A DNA stretch of 64,000 bases from a virus: IMG/VR virus record IMGVR_UViG_3300034111_001103, positions 62,001 to 126,000 of that record. One strand, given 5' to 3'. The notes below the pieces were generated by a model. That model was not told the DNA's origin. It did not search any database and saw nothing but the letters and a program-made list of their open reading frames with translations. Shown in pieces: positions 53,896 to 62,763 of the stretch (its first letter is position 1; each line of letters begins with the position of its first letter). The translations under genes and the position numbers were made by a program.

Positions 53896-55618
53896 GACAG
53901 ATTTTAGTGAAAGTATATTCAATTTTAAGTATAAGCATGAAAATGCTGAAACTTGGGAAGAATTAAGTAGAACTTTAATAGAAGATGTTTGTAGAGAATA
54001 TTTATCTAAAGAAGAAAAAGAAGAACTTATAGAAATGCATAGCAATATGGAATTTATTGCTGGAGGTAGATACTTATATTATGCAGGAAGAATTAATAAA
54101 TTTTTTAATAATTGTTATCTATTAAAAAGTTTAGAAGATTCTAGAGAAGATTGGGCTGATTTATCTTGGAGAGCTGAAAGCTGTTTAATGACTGGAGGAG
54201 GTATAGGTAATGATTATTCTATTTATAGAAGTAAAAATACACCTATTAAAAGAACAGGAGGTAAAGCTTCAGGTCCTATTTCTAAAATGAAAATGATTAA
54301 TGAAATAGGAAGAGAAGTAATGCAAGGGGGTAGTAGAAGAAGTGCTATATATGCTTCTTTAAACTGGAAACATAGTGATGCTGGGGAATTTTTACATTGT
54401 AAAGATTGGAAATCTATTCCTGTAGCAGGAGCTTTTGATGAAAATGGAAATCAATTATCTGTAGGAGACTTAAAAGAAAAAGATTTTAATTATCCTGCTC
54501 CTTTAGATATGACTAACATATCTTTAAATTATGATAATAAATTCTTAGAAGAAATATATGATAAAACTTTTGAAGAATTATTACAAATTTATAAAGAAGG
54601 AGGTAAAAATGCTATTTTTAATTTACCTATTATTAAAATTCCTATTACTTTTTTAGAAAATTGTAGACAAGCTTTAAAAACAGGGGAACCTGGAATGAGT
54701 TTTAATTTTTTTGAAAAAGTATTAGAGACCCTCAGAAATGCATGTTGTGAAGTAACAAGTGAAGATGATAGTGATGTTTGTAATTTAGCTAGTATTAATA
54801 TGTCTAGAATAACTACTAAAGAAAGATTTGAAAGAGTTTGTTATTTAGTAGGTAAATTTTTACTTTGTGGTACTATGGTAGCAGAATTACCTTATCAAAA
54901 AGTAATAGATGTTAGAGAAAAAAATAGAAGATTAGGTATGGGATTAATGGGTGTACATGAATGGTTACTACAAAGAAATAGTGGATATGAAGTAACTCCA
55001 GAATTACATAGTTGGTTAACTGTTTATAAAGAACAATCAGAAGTTGGAGCTAATGAATTAGCTATTAAATTAAATATAAATAAACCTGTTGCTTATAGAG
55101 CTATTGCTCCTACTGGGACTATAGGTATTATGGCAGGAACTACTACAGGTATTGAACCTTTATTTGCTGTAGCTTATAAAAGAAGATATTTAAAAGGACA
55201 AAAAGAATGGCATTATCAATATGTAATAGATGGTACAGCTAAACTTTTAATTAAAGAATATGGAATAGATCCTTATAAAATAGAAACAGCTTTAAGTCTA
55301 GCTAATGATTATGAAAGAAGAATTAAATTTCAAGCTGATATTCAAGATTATGTAGATATGGCAATTTCATCTACAATTAATCTCCCTAAATGGGGTACTT
55401 CATTAAATAATGATACTAAAGTAGATGATTTTGCTCATGTACTAGCTAAATATGCAATTAGATTAAGAGGTTTTACTTGTTATCCTGATGGAAGTAGAGG
55501 TGGTCAACCTTTAACTATTGTAGATTATAAAGAAGCTATTTCTCAAGAAGGGCAAGAATTTAAAGAAGAATTCTTTGATGTCTGTGACCTGACTAAAGGG
55601 GGAACTTGTGGTATTTAA
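53876..55618 (+). CDS. nrdJ: Class II (adenosylcobalamin-type) ribonucleotide reductase
   Basis: The 580-residue protein has the RNR barrel: FFNNCYLLKS (first redox Cys, C80), LMTGGGIGNDYS, GPISKMKMINEIGREVMQGG, and NACCEVTSEDDS with N288, C290 (thiyl radical) and E292, then DVCNLASINM (C302, partner). APTGTIGIMAGTTTGIEPLF follows and a C-terminal DVCDLTKGGTCGI has the cysteine pair that re-reduces the active site. The compact form and GGGIGxxYS are like adenosylcobalamin-dependent NrdJ, and no NrdB is adjacent. It makes deoxynucleotides for replication. It would use host cobalamin. Confidence 0.85.
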   Translation: MVKKVFRTDFSESIFNFKYKHENAETWEELSRTLIEDVCREYLSKEEKEELIEMHSNMEFIAGGRYLYYAGRINKFFNNCYLLKSLEDSREDWADLSWRAESCLMTGGGIGNDYSIYRSKNTPIKRTGGKASGPISKMKMINEIGREVMQGGSRRSAIYASLNWKHSDAGEFLHCKDWKSIPVAGAFDENGNQLSVGDLKEKDFNYPAPLDMTNISLNYDNKFLEEIYDKTFEELLQIYKEGGKNAIFNLPIIKIPITFLENCRQALKTGEPGMSFNFFEKVLETLRNACCEVTSEDDSDVCNLASINMSRITTKERFERVCYLVGKFLLCGTMVAELPYQKVIDVREKNRRLGMGLMGVHEWLLQRNSGYEVTPELHSWLTVYKEQSEVGANELAIKLNINKPVAYRAIAPTGTIGIMAGTTTGIEPLFAVAYKRRYLKGQKEWHYQYVIDGTAKLLIKEYGIDPYKIETALSLANDYERRIKFQADIQDYVDMAISSTINLPKWGTSLNNDTKVDDFAHVLAKYAIRLRGFTCYPDGSRGGQPLTIVDYKEAISQEGQEFKEEFFDVCDLTKGGTCGI

Positions 55619-55636
55619 ATTAAATAAATAAATATA

Positions 55637-55942
55637 GTGATATTAACAGAAAAAGAAATAAGAGATCTTTTATCTAAAGATTTTAAACAAGTAAAGAAAA
55701 CTTCTTCAGGAGAAATATTTAATCAATATACTTATGATGAAAAAGAATGTTTAAATCTTATAGAGAGTTATATTTATGAAAGAAAAGGTCAGAAGATAGG
55801 GGATATTCAATCCCCTTCTTTTGCTCTTAAACAACATGGACAATTAGGAGGATTAGTTGCTCAACAAAGATATAACAAAATGGAAATAGCTTTTGATAAA
55901 GCTTTACAATTTTATAATGAAAAATATAATAAATATGGCTAA
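55637..55942 (+). CDS. Small protein with GTG start
   Basis: A 101-residue protein that starts at a GTG (MILTEKEIRDLLSKDFKQVK). No ATG fits. It has AGAAAGGTCAG-like coding in the middle and a C-terminal helical segment (ALKQHGQLGGLVAQQRYNKM). It overlaps the next gene by eight bases. Function is unknown. The use of GTG suggests weak expression or coupling to RNR. Confidence 0.55.
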   Translation: MILTEKEIRDLLSKDFKQVKKTSSGEIFNQYTYDEKECLNLIESYIYERKGQKIGDIQSPSFALKQHGQLGGLVAQQRYNKMEIAFDKALQFYNEKYNKYG

Positions 55943-56132
55943 AAAAAATCAATTAGAAGTAAAAGTATATACTATTTTAGAGGAATGTGTAGAAAGTGGT
56001 ATTAATTGGGGTTTCTTGAAAGCTTTTAAACATGATGATGATCCTTCTGAAGATAAAATAAAAGAAGAAATATTAAGGGCTATTATGTTATCTATTAGTG
56101 AAAAGTTTAATTTTCCTGAATTTAATGATTAG
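55935..56132 (+). CDS. Small acidic protein
   Basis: A 65-residue protein starting MAKKNQLEVKVYTILEECVE. This ATG is preferred over in-frame starts inside the previous gene, since it follows an A-rich leader. The 'IEVKVYxxLxxCVExGI' start is a pattern I recall from short Bacteroidota phage proteins. Function unknown; overlaps the next gene by eight bases. Confidence 0.6.
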   Translation: MAKKNQLEVKVYTILEECVESGINWGFLKAFKHDDDPSEDKIKEEILRAIMLSISEKFNFPEFND

Positions 56133-56583
56133 GAAAAAAAAGACCTGTTTATCTTGTAATACTGAACAATTTATTTTTTCTAAAAATAGGTGCAAATCAT
56201 GTGCTTCTAAAGAAGATAGTAAACCTATTAAAAAAGTATCTACTAAACAAACAGAAAAGAATAAAGATAAAGCTTTAAAAACTAAAGAGTTACATTCTTG
56301 GTTTTTAACTTTATTTGATAAACTGAAAGAAAAAGATGATAAAGGTTATTTTGTAAGATGTTTTGAAACAAGTTTTAAAATGTATGAAGATAATTATAAA
56401 TTTAACAGTTGTATATATTCACATTATTTACCTAAAAGTACATACCCACAATATGCTTTAGAAGAATGGAATATAGAATTAGTTACTCCAGATACACACA
56501 GTCAATGGGAGCAAGATCATACAAAATGCCCTAAAATGTATAAGAAATACTTGGAATTAAAAGAAAAAGTATTATATTTGTAA
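56125..56583 (+). CDS. NinG/HNH-like nuclease
   Basis: The protein (152 residues from the ATG at 56125, MIRKKKTCLSCNTEQFIF) has C-x-x-C (CLSC) and CKSCASK at the start and a basic linker. A C-terminal nuclease-like segment reads GYFVRCFETSFKMYEDNYKF, then SHYLPKSTYPQYALEEWNIE and LVTPDTHSQWEQDHTKCPKM. The H-Y-L-P-K...N-I...P-D-x-H order is that of NinG-type HNH proteins, involved in recombination. The later ATG is chosen because it gives a classic eight-base overlap with the previous gene. Confidence 0.7.
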   Translation: MIRKKKTCLSCNTEQFIFSKNRCKSCASKEDSKPIKKVSTKQTEKNKDKALKTKELHSWFLTLFDKLKEKDDKGYFVRCFETSFKMYEDNYKFNSCIYSHYLPKSTYPQYALEEWNIELVTPDTHSQWEQDHTKCPKMYKKYLELKEKVLYL

Positions 56584-56594
56584 ATAAATAATAT

Positions 56595-56801
56595 ATGGTA
56601 ACAAGTCAAATTAAATATAAAAACTTTGTAAAAGGTAGTAAAAATACTTTAGCAGGTAAAGAAATGGAAGCTAAAATAGTAGATAAAATAGAAATAGAAG
56701 GTACTACTCATTATTTAGTACAAAATAATAAAGGAGAATTAATTATTATTCTACCTAATCAATTAACTAAAATAGTAAATACAAAAAATGTTAACACCTA
56801 A
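56595..56801 (+). CDS. Small hypothetical protein
   Basis: A 68-residue beta-rich protein (MVTSQIKYKNFVKGSKNTLA at its start, GELIIILPNQLTKIVN at the end). A TATATTTG at ~56573 precedes it and may be a promoter -7 box, lying within the end of the previous gene. No family known. Confidence 0.55.
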   Translation: MVTSQIKYKNFVKGSKNTLAGKEMEAKIVDKIEIEGTTHYLVQNNKGELIIILPNQLTKIVNTKNVNT

Positions 56802-56959
56802 GAAACAAGCAGAAGAATTAGTAAGAGATTTTGGTAATATAGGTTTAGCTTTATTGTGTGTTAGATATATATTAAGATCTACTGGAATAACTCATGTTTA
56901 TGATTATTGGATAGAAATAAGAGAAGAATTATTAAAATTAAAAAAAGATAATGAATAAA
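56789..56959 (+). CDS. Tiny helical protein
   Basis: A 56-residue protein (MLTPKKQAEELVRDFGNIGL at its start, HVYDYWIEIREELLKLKKDN at the end). Overlaps the previous gene by 13 and the glycosyltransferase gene by nine bases, so the chain of translation is continuous. 'TPKEKAEELVxxF' starts are common in small Bacteroidota phage proteins. Function unknown. Confidence 0.6.
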
Positions 56960-58663
56960 ATAAAAATATTAGCTATAATGGGAGATAATAATCTAAGTGC
57001 TTCTAAGTATCATAGATTATATCTTCCTTTAACAGCCTTAGAAGGTAAAGTAATCAAAGTAGAAGAAGAAGATAAAGAGATAAATGTAGATTTTATAGAT
57101 ACTTTTAATCCTCCTTTAGAAATATTAGAAAAGTATAATATTATTTGGAATAATTTTTCTTGTAATATTCCTAATACTATTATAGGACTTTTACAAAGTA
57201 AAGGTATTATCTTTATAGAAGATGTAGATGATTATTGGGAATTACCTAAAAAGAGCATAATGGTTCCTATAGTAGGTAGAAGTTATGATAATGTACCTAT
57301 TCTTTCTAGTTTAAGTGATGTTACTATTTGTGCTACTGGTACTTTAGGAGTTAGTGTTATTCCTTATAGTAACAATATTTCTATATCCAACAATGATTTA
57401 CCTATAGGAGAAGGACAATTTACTGTAAGAGATAATATTAAAGAAGGAGAAAAGATAGTCATAGGAGTAATAGGTTCTGTATCACATCTTCCTGATTATC
57501 AAAGTATTGCTAATGTTATTAAAAGGATTACTTTAAATAAAGAGATAAAAGAAAAATGTAAATTTGTTATAGCTGGATATGTAGAAAAAGATAAAAATTG
57601 GGATAAAATTGTAGCTATCTTTAGTCAAAATGGATTTGAAGTAGAATTAAGAAATTCTTTACCTTTAGAGAATTATATGGAAGCTTATAAAGGAATTAAT
57701 ATTGTGTTAGCTCCTTTAAGTGATGTAGAATTTAATAGGAAAAAATCGGCTTTAAAGGCTCTTGAGTGCTCTTTATGGAACATTCCTATGATAAGTAACC
57801 TAATGTATGCTGATAAAGAATTTAATGGTGTTATAGTAGCTAAAACTGATAAATCTTGGATAGAAACTATTAGATACCTAATACAAGATGATAACTATGT
57901 AGAAATAGGTAAAAGATTAGGAGAAGTTAACAGAAACTTATCTAATTTTGAAGGTAGAATAGAAAACTTAAGATTATTGGTAGAAGCTAGTATGAATAAA
58001 AAACTAGTATCTGATTTAGAAACTTTAGATATGTATTCTATTAAATATAGGGAAGATCAAAATACTGAATATCAAAGTTATTTAAATCAAAATAAAGAGA
58101 CTTCTTGGAGGTTTGAGTATAATCCCTTGATGAATATAGTACCTAAAGTAGAAAAAGAATATGTAGGAGTATTAAGTTGGAGATTTCTTCAGAAAACAGG
58201 TTTAGCTAAGAATTTACTTTATAATATGATTAAACCTTCTTTAAAAGAAGGCAATGTAGATATGATTAATTTATCTCCTAGAAAATGGTTAAGTGGTAAA
58301 GAATATATGGAGTTTAGTGAAAAACAACATCCTGGACTTGAAAACTTATTAAAATTAATATGTTTAAAATTAGGAGTTATTTATAACCCTAATCCTAAAA
58401 ATATAGTTTACTCTAATTTTTTCATTCTAAAAACTTCTATTTACAAAGAATATGTAGAAGAATGGATTAAACCTGCTTTAGCTTGTTTAGAAGGGGAATA
58501 TTGGACTTTAGCCAACAAAGATGCTAATTATATAGGAGGATTATCTAAAGAAGATTTAAAACTACATACAGGCTTAGATTATTACAATATGATTACTTTT
58601 GTATTAGAAAGATTAATTCTTCAATTTATAGAAACTAAAAAATTAAAAGTAAAAAATGTCTAA
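56951..58663 (+). CDS. GT-B type glycosyltransferase
   Basis: The 570-residue protein starts with ILAIMGDNNLSASKYHRLYL, a Rossmann-like start with the 'S-x-x-R' binding loop. Residues 170-340 hold the second Rossmann domain: IVIGVIGSVSHLPDYQSI, KCKFVIAGYVEKDKNW, INIVLAPLSDVEFNRKKSAL and KALECSLWNIPMISN, as in GT4-type enzymes (K and E in E-C-x-W-x-x-P). A C-terminal extra domain (350-570) is unrecognised. It transfers a sugar to an unknown acceptor; possibilities are phage DNA, virion proteins or host surface glycans. It is followed by another glycosyltransferase and methyltransferases. Confidence 0.75.
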   Translation: MNKIKILAIMGDNNLSASKYHRLYLPLTALEGKVIKVEEEDKEINVDFIDTFNPPLEILEKYNIIWNNFSCNIPNTIIGLLQSKGIIFIEDVDDYWELPKKSIMVPIVGRSYDNVPILSSLSDVTICATGTLGVSVIPYSNNISISNNDLPIGEGQFTVRDNIKEGEKIVIGVIGSVSHLPDYQSIANVIKRITLNKEIKEKCKFVIAGYVEKDKNWDKIVAIFSQNGFEVELRNSLPLENYMEAYKGINIVLAPLSDVEFNRKKSALKALECSLWNIPMISNLMYADKEFNGVIVAKTDKSWIETIRYLIQDDNYVEIGKRLGEVNRNLSNFEGRIENLRLLVEASMNKKLVSDLETLDMYSIKYREDQNTEYQSYLNQNKETSWRFEYNPLMNIVPKVEKEYVGVLSWRFLQKTGLAKNLLYNMIKPSLKEGNVDMINLSPRKWLSGKEYMEFSEKQHPGLENLLKLICLKLGVIYNPNPKNIVYSNFFILKTSIYKEYVEEWIKPALACLEGEYWTLANKDANYIGGLSKEDLKLHTGLDYYNMITFVLERLILQFIETKKLKVKNV

Positions 58664-59096
58664 ACCATTAAGTAGGGAATTTTTGTTGGAAAGAGGTAAA
58701 TGTTGCAAAAATTCTTGTAAAAATTGCCCCTGGGGTTTTGGTAAAAGATTAATAGATCGAATAACAAATTTACAATTAGAGCAAAATTTACTTATGTCAA
58801 AAGTAGATGATTTAATAAATAAAACTAAAAATATGAATAAAAAAAAATATAATTACTCTAGTTATTGTTTAGGGAGTTCAATATCAATAAACAATAAGAA
58901 GTTAAATCATTTAGATTCTTCTCAAGATAACTCATTATTACTACAAGAAACTGAAAAATTATTTAATAAATTACTATTAAAACATGGTTCATTTGAACTT
59001 TATAAAACATTATTACAAGCATATGGAGAATATGAATCTACAGAAGTCTGTGAACAATGTGGTAATTATGATGAAATTATTAATTTAGAAATATAA
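58656..59096 (+). CDS. DUF5522-like Cys-rich protein
   Basis: The 146-residue protein begins LSREFLLERGKCCKNSCKNC followed by PWGFGK, which matches the DUF5522 pattern I know (LSREYLLxRGxCCxNGCxNCPY) and has four Cys for metal binding. A coiled coil (NLQLEQNLLMSKVDDLINK) and a C-terminal segment with CEQCGNYDEI follow. The first part is common as a short standalone protein in Bacteroidota; here it is extended. Function unknown. Overlaps the glycosyltransferase by eight bases. Confidence 0.7.
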   Translation: MSKPLSREFLLERGKCCKNSCKNCPWGFGKRLIDRITNLQLEQNLLMSKVDDLINKTKNMNKKKYNYSSYCLGSSISINNKKLNHLDSSQDNSLLLQETEKLFNKLLLKHGSFELYKTLLQAYGEYESTEVCEQCGNYDEIINLEI

Positions 59097-59102
59097 TAAA
59101 AT

Positions 59103-59558
59103 ATGAATACAGAAGAAAAATACTATGTACCTGATAGAGAAGATTTTAAAGAAGGTTTTGAATATGAAAAACTTTATAATACATACAGTCCTCCAGATTT
59201 TAAATTAACATCTAGTAATTGGCTTAAAGAGACTTTTGATGATTTTACTTCAGAAGAAAATTATCTTTTCAATAGACAACTTATGGATAATAATATAAGA
59301 GTACCTTTTCTAACAAAAGAAGATATTGAAAAAGAAGGTTGGGTATATAATGGTAAATCTATAGATTTATGGTTTTATAAAGAAGGAGAATTTGAAAGAA
59401 CTTCTTATACTGTTTATAAAGTGACATTACATTATAATTTAGAAGATAAATGGTTACTTATTTATTTAAAAGATAATGGAGAAGATGTATTAATATTTCA
59501 AGGTAAGTGTAGATGTATAAATGATTTTAAAACTGTTTGTAAACTATTAAATATATAA
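59103..59558 (+). CDS. Bacteroidota-phage family protein, paralog of 2736
   Basis: A 151-residue protein with YYVPDREDFKEGFEYEKLYN, LTKEDIEKEGWVYNGKSIDL and CRCINDFKTVCKLLNI. The same length and landmarks occur in the leftward gene at 2736-3191, so these are paralogs at opposite ends of the window. I recall this family as common in phages of Bacteroidota, with no function known. Confidence 0.7.
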   Translation: MNTEEKYYVPDREDFKEGFEYEKLYNTYSPPDFKLTSSNWLKETFDDFTSEENYLFNRQLMDNNIRVPFLTKEDIEKEGWVYNGKSIDLWFYKEGEFERTSYTVYKVTLHYNLEDKWLLIYLKDNGEDVLIFQGKCRCINDFKTVCKLLNI

Positions 59559-59561
59559 AAT

Positions 59562-60254
59562 ATGAATAATATACAAATTTTTGTTATCACATATAACGAG
59601 GAATATATGTTACCTTTCTTTATAAAATGGTATAGAGATAGATTTCCTGATTGTAAAATAGTTGTCTATGATAATATGTCAACAGATAACACAGTACAAA
59701 TAGCTAAAGATAATAATTGTGAAGTGATACTTTATGATACTAATAATCAACTTTCAGACAGTAAATACTTAGAAATAAAGAATAATTGTTGGAAAAATGC
59801 TACAACAGATTGGGTATTAGTGTGTGATGTAGATGAACTATTAGACATTAAACCAGAAGATTTAAATACAGATCAAACATTATTTAAATCTAAAGGTTAT
59901 AATATGTGTAATGTAAATAATGTTGAAGATATATTAACTATTAAACATGGAATAGAAGCTGTACAATATGATAAAATATTATGTTTTAATAAATTATACA
60001 TTAAGGAGATAAACTATACTCCAGGTTGTCATTCTTGTAATCCTATAGGGGATGTTATATATACTTCTAAAAGACCTAAACTATTACATATGAAGTTTAT
60101 GAATGAAGATTTGTTGGTAGAAAAATATAAATCTTATGCTAGTAGACTTTCAGAAGAAAATTTAAAGCAAAATTGGGGTTATCATTACAAATCTGAAGAA
60201 GAAAATATCAAAAGAGATTATCAAAATCACCTTAAACAAGCAAAATTAATATGA
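59562..60254 (+). CDS. Family 2-type glycosyltransferase
   Basis: The 230-residue protein has IQIFVITYNEEYMLPFFIKW (residues 4-23), CKIVVYDNMSTDNTVQIAKD, WVLVCDVDELLDI (D-x-D, ~85-97) and a late LLHMKFMNED. This is the GT-A fold of GT2-type enzymes, with the D-V-D metal site and a conserved His-Met-Lys near the end. It transfers a sugar from a nucleotide donor. The acceptor is unknown. It overlaps the next gene by four bases and so works in the same module with the methyltransferase. Confidence 0.8.
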   Translation: MNNIQIFVITYNEEYMLPFFIKWYRDRFPDCKIVVYDNMSTDNTVQIAKDNNCEVILYDTNNQLSDSKYLEIKNNCWKNATTDWVLVCDVDELLDIKPEDLNTDQTLFKSKGYNMCNVNNVEDILTIKHGIEAVQYDKILCFNKLYIKEINYTPGCHSCNPIGDVIYTSKRPKLLHMKFMNEDLLVEKYKSYASRLSEENLKQNWGYHYKSEEENIKRDYQNHLKQAKLI

Positions 60255-60823
60255 TAAAACATAACTATAAAGAAATAGAAGGTTGGTTTAATATGGAAGA
60301 CCAATACTTAGAATTATTAGAAAATACTCCAGAAGGAGGAATATTTGTAGAATTAGGAGCTTATAAAGGAAAAAGTACTTCTTTTATAGTAACTGAAATG
60401 GTTAATAGAGGTAAAGACATAAAATTTTTTACAATAGATACTTTTTTAGGAGATAGTGGTTCTACAGATCAAAAAGAAATAGAAGCTTATAAACAAGTAA
60501 ACATTTCTAAAATGTATGAAGAATTTAAAGAAAATACTGAACATTTAGAAGATAAATTTACAGTAATTAAAGACTATTCTTGGGAAGCTGCTAGATTATT
60601 TGAAGATAATAGTATAGATGTTTGTTTTTTAGATGCCAGTCATGCAGAAAATTCAGTTTTTTTAGATCTTCAAGTATGGTATCCAAAAATTAAAAATAAT
60701 GGTATTTTAGCTGGACATGATTATTATGCTTGGACAGGCGTTCAAAATGCTTTTAAAAAATATTTTAAAAAAAATCCAGACAAAATTGAAAACGATTGCT
60801 GGTTTATTAAAATAATTAAATAA
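60251..60823 (+). CDS. Class I SAM methyltransferase (Methyltransf_24-like)
   Basis: The 190-residue protein has GGIFVELGAYKGKSTSFIV (~28-46, the SAM-binding motif I), KFFTIDTFLGDSG (~57-69), the SIDVCFLDASHAENSVFLDL strand (~119-138) and GILAGHDYYAWTGVQNAFKK. This is the pattern of Methyltransf_24 enzymes, which methylate sugars or small molecules. In context with two glycosyltransferases, it may methylate a sugar. The D-x-x-H in the last motif fits a metal-dependent member. Confidence 0.8.
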   Translation: MIKHNYKEIEGWFNMEDQYLELLENTPEGGIFVELGAYKGKSTSFIVTEMVNRGKDIKFFTIDTFLGDSGSTDQKEIEAYKQVNISKMYEEFKENTEHLEDKFTVIKDYSWEAARLFEDNSIDVCFLDASHAENSVFLDLQVWYPKIKNNGILAGHDYYAWTGVQNAFKKYFKKNPDKIENDCWFIKIIK

Positions 60824-60834
60824 TAAGTTAATTC

Positions 60835-62082
60835 ATGGATAAAATTTGTGGAATTTATAAAATAACTAGTCCTTCTAATAGAGTATATATTGGACAATCT
60901 AGAAATTACAATAAAAGAATAAATGGATATAAAAAATATAATTGTAAGGGACAACCAAAATTATATAATTCTTTAAAAAAATATGGTTTTAAAAATCATA
61001 TAGTTGAATTAGTTCATGAATTAACTTTAGATATTGATCAAAAAGATTTAAATTATTGGGAACTTTTTTATTATAATAAATATAAAAATGAAGGTTTTCA
61101 TTTATTAAATTTAAGAGAATGTGGTGCTAATGGTAAATTTTCAGAAGAATCTCGATTAAAAATGAGCATTTCTGGTAAAAATAAAATAATAACAGAAGAA
61201 CATAAAAGAAATATGGGGTTAGCTCAAAAAGGCAGAAAACATACTGAAGAAACTAAAAAGAAAATGAGTGCCTGGCAAAAAGGAACTATTTTAGGTACAG
61301 GTAAACCTATTTTAAAACTTGATTTAAATATGAATTTAATAAAAGAATATGCTTCTGTAACTCATGCTCAAAGAGAAGAAAATATACCAAAACAAAATAT
61401 AACAGAATGTTGTAAGAAAAATTTACAAAAATTAAAAACAAAAATTAGAAATAAAACAAATAAATTTACATGTAGAGGGTTTATTTGGGAATATAAAAAC
61501 AAAGATAATATGAAAGAAATAAGTGAAACAGGTTATTGGAATGGAGAAACAGCTCATATTCATCATGTACATTGTAAAGAACTAAGTAAATGGATATGTG
61601 AGTTTTTAGAAGAAAATGTAGGTCTAGATTGTCCTATAAGAGATCTGGCATGTGGATTGGGGAATTATCTTAGAGATTTAGATAATGAAGGTTTTATAAA
61701 TTTAGCAGGATTTGAAGCTGATCTTCCAAAACATAAAGTATTTGATAATATTTTACAACAAGATTTAACTATACCTTTTACTATATCTCCTAAAGGAGTA
61801 GTTATAAGTCTTGAATGTGGAGAACATATTAATCAAATATATATGGATAAATATATAGACAATATATGTAATAATTGTAATAATTATCTTATTATGTCTT
61901 GGGCTATAAGAGGGCAAGAAGGATTTGGTCATGTTAATTGTCTTGACAATCATGAAGTTATACCATTAATAGAAGAAAAGGGTTTTAAATTAATGGAAAA
62001 AGAAACAGAGGAAGTTAGAAATATAGATCTTTCAGAAGCTCCTTGGTTTAAGAATACATTATTAATATTTAAAAAAGTATAG
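60835..62082 (+). CDS. GIY-YIG homing endonuclease fused in frame to a methyltransferase
   Basis: Residues 1-~95 are a GIY-YIG domain (CGIYKITSPSNRVYIGQSRN with the Arg on the helix). NUMOD3 repeats come next (SEESRLKMSISGK, EEHKRNMGLAQKGRKHTEET), and a NUMOD1-like part (~160-222) ends in CRGFIWEYKN. Then, without a stop, the class I methyltransferase starts: METGYWNGE-like sequence after M226, with AHIHHVHCKELSKWICEFLE, IRDLACGLGNYLRDLDNEGF and GVVISLECGEHINQIY. M226 (ATG at 61510-61512) is the likely original start of the methyltransferase. The nuclease gene may have been inserted ahead of it and its stop lost, or translation may restart at M226. Confidence 0.8.
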   Translation: MDKICGIYKITSPSNRVYIGQSRNYNKRINGYKKYNCKGQPKLYNSLKKYGFKNHIVELVHELTLDIDQKDLNYWELFYYNKYKNEGFHLLNLRECGANGKFSEESRLKMSISGKNKIITEEHKRNMGLAQKGRKHTEETKKKMSAWQKGTILGTGKPILKLDLNMNLIKEYASVTHAQREENIPKQNITECCKKNLQKLKTKIRNKTNKFTCRGFIWEYKNKDNMKEISETGYWNGETAHIHHVHCKELSKWICEFLEENVGLDCPIRDLACGLGNYLRDLDNEGFINLAGFEADLPKHKVFDNILQQDLTIPFTISPKGVVISLECGEHINQIYMDKYIDNICNNCNNYLIMSWAIRGQEGFGHVNCLDNHEVIPLIEEKGFKLMEKETEEVRNIDLSEAPWFKNTLLIFKKV

Positions 62083-62084
62083 AT

Positions 62085-62297
62085 ATGAAAGAAAATATAG
62101 TTTTAAAAATAACATTTAAAGAAGATTTATTAAAACAAAATGATTATGAAATAATGTACACTAAGGGTAATATTGATAAACTTAAATTACCTAAACTTGA
62201 TAAAACAATGGTATATTATTTAAAAGATATGTCAGAATTTCCTGAAGTTATAGGTTATTTTAACTTAGATGAAATAGAAAGTATTCAATTTAAATAA
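62085..62297 (+). CDS. Small hypothetical protein
   Basis: A 70-residue beta-rich protein (MKENIVLKITFKEDLLKQND at its start). It is the last gene of the rightward block and ends before a strong terminator. No family known. Confidence 0.6.
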   Translation: MKENIVLKITFKEDLLKQNDYEIMYTKGNIDKLKLPKLDKTMVYYLKDMSEFPEVIGYFNLDEIESIQFK

Positions 62298-62311
62298 TAC
62301 AAAAAAACAAA

Positions 62312-62344
62312 AGACCTACTAAATTAATAGTAGGTCTTTTTTTT
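62312..62344. terminator. Strong terminator between converging blocks
   Basis: AGACCTACTA (62312-62321) pairs perfectly with TAGTAGGTCT (62328-62337), followed by TTTTTTT. The other strand has AAAACAAAAG upstream and a T-rich run after it, so it can work in both directions. It lies between the last rightward gene and the last leftward gene. Confidence 0.93.
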
Positions 62345-62397
62345 CATTAACATTAAAATTACAGCAAAACATGAAAAGTATTAAAACAAAAAAGTTA

Positions 62398-62694
62398 TTA
62401 TTTCTGAATATTATTTCTAGTGAAGAATTCTTCTTTTAGGGTTTTATCTTCGTTAAGATCTGAAGCAGTATAGAGTAATAGATTTTTCTCTTCTATATTT
62501 CTATCTTTTATAGCATTTATGATAGCTACTGGTTCTTCAAATATTTGAAGAAAGTGTTGTAAAGCCATAAATTCTCTAGGTTGTAATGTGATTAGTTTAT
62601 CTGTAGTTACATATCCTATTGGAGCTTCATTTAAGATTTGTGGTATATCTTGTATGTCATTTGTTAAAATATCAGGATTATCTGTTGGTGTCAT
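62398..62694 (-). CDS. Small acidic protein of the right leftward block
   Basis: A 98-residue acidic protein (MTPTDNPDILTNDIQDIPQI at its start, with LQPREFMALQHFLQIFEEPV in the middle). The second part is helical. It is the last gene of the right leftward block and probably part of a virion or assembly unit that extends beyond the window, as small acidic partners often sit beside large virion proteins. Function unknown. Confidence 0.6.
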   Translation of the reverse strand: MTPTDNPDILTNDIQDIPQILNEAPIGYVTTDKLITLQPREFMALQHFLQIFEEPVAIINAIKDRNIEEKNLLLYTASDLNEDKTLKEEFFTRNNIQK

Positions 62695-62763
62695 ATATTT
62701 TTTGTTTTAATTGTTTAATAATTTGTAAAAGTAATAATAAAAATTGATATAACCAAATTTATT

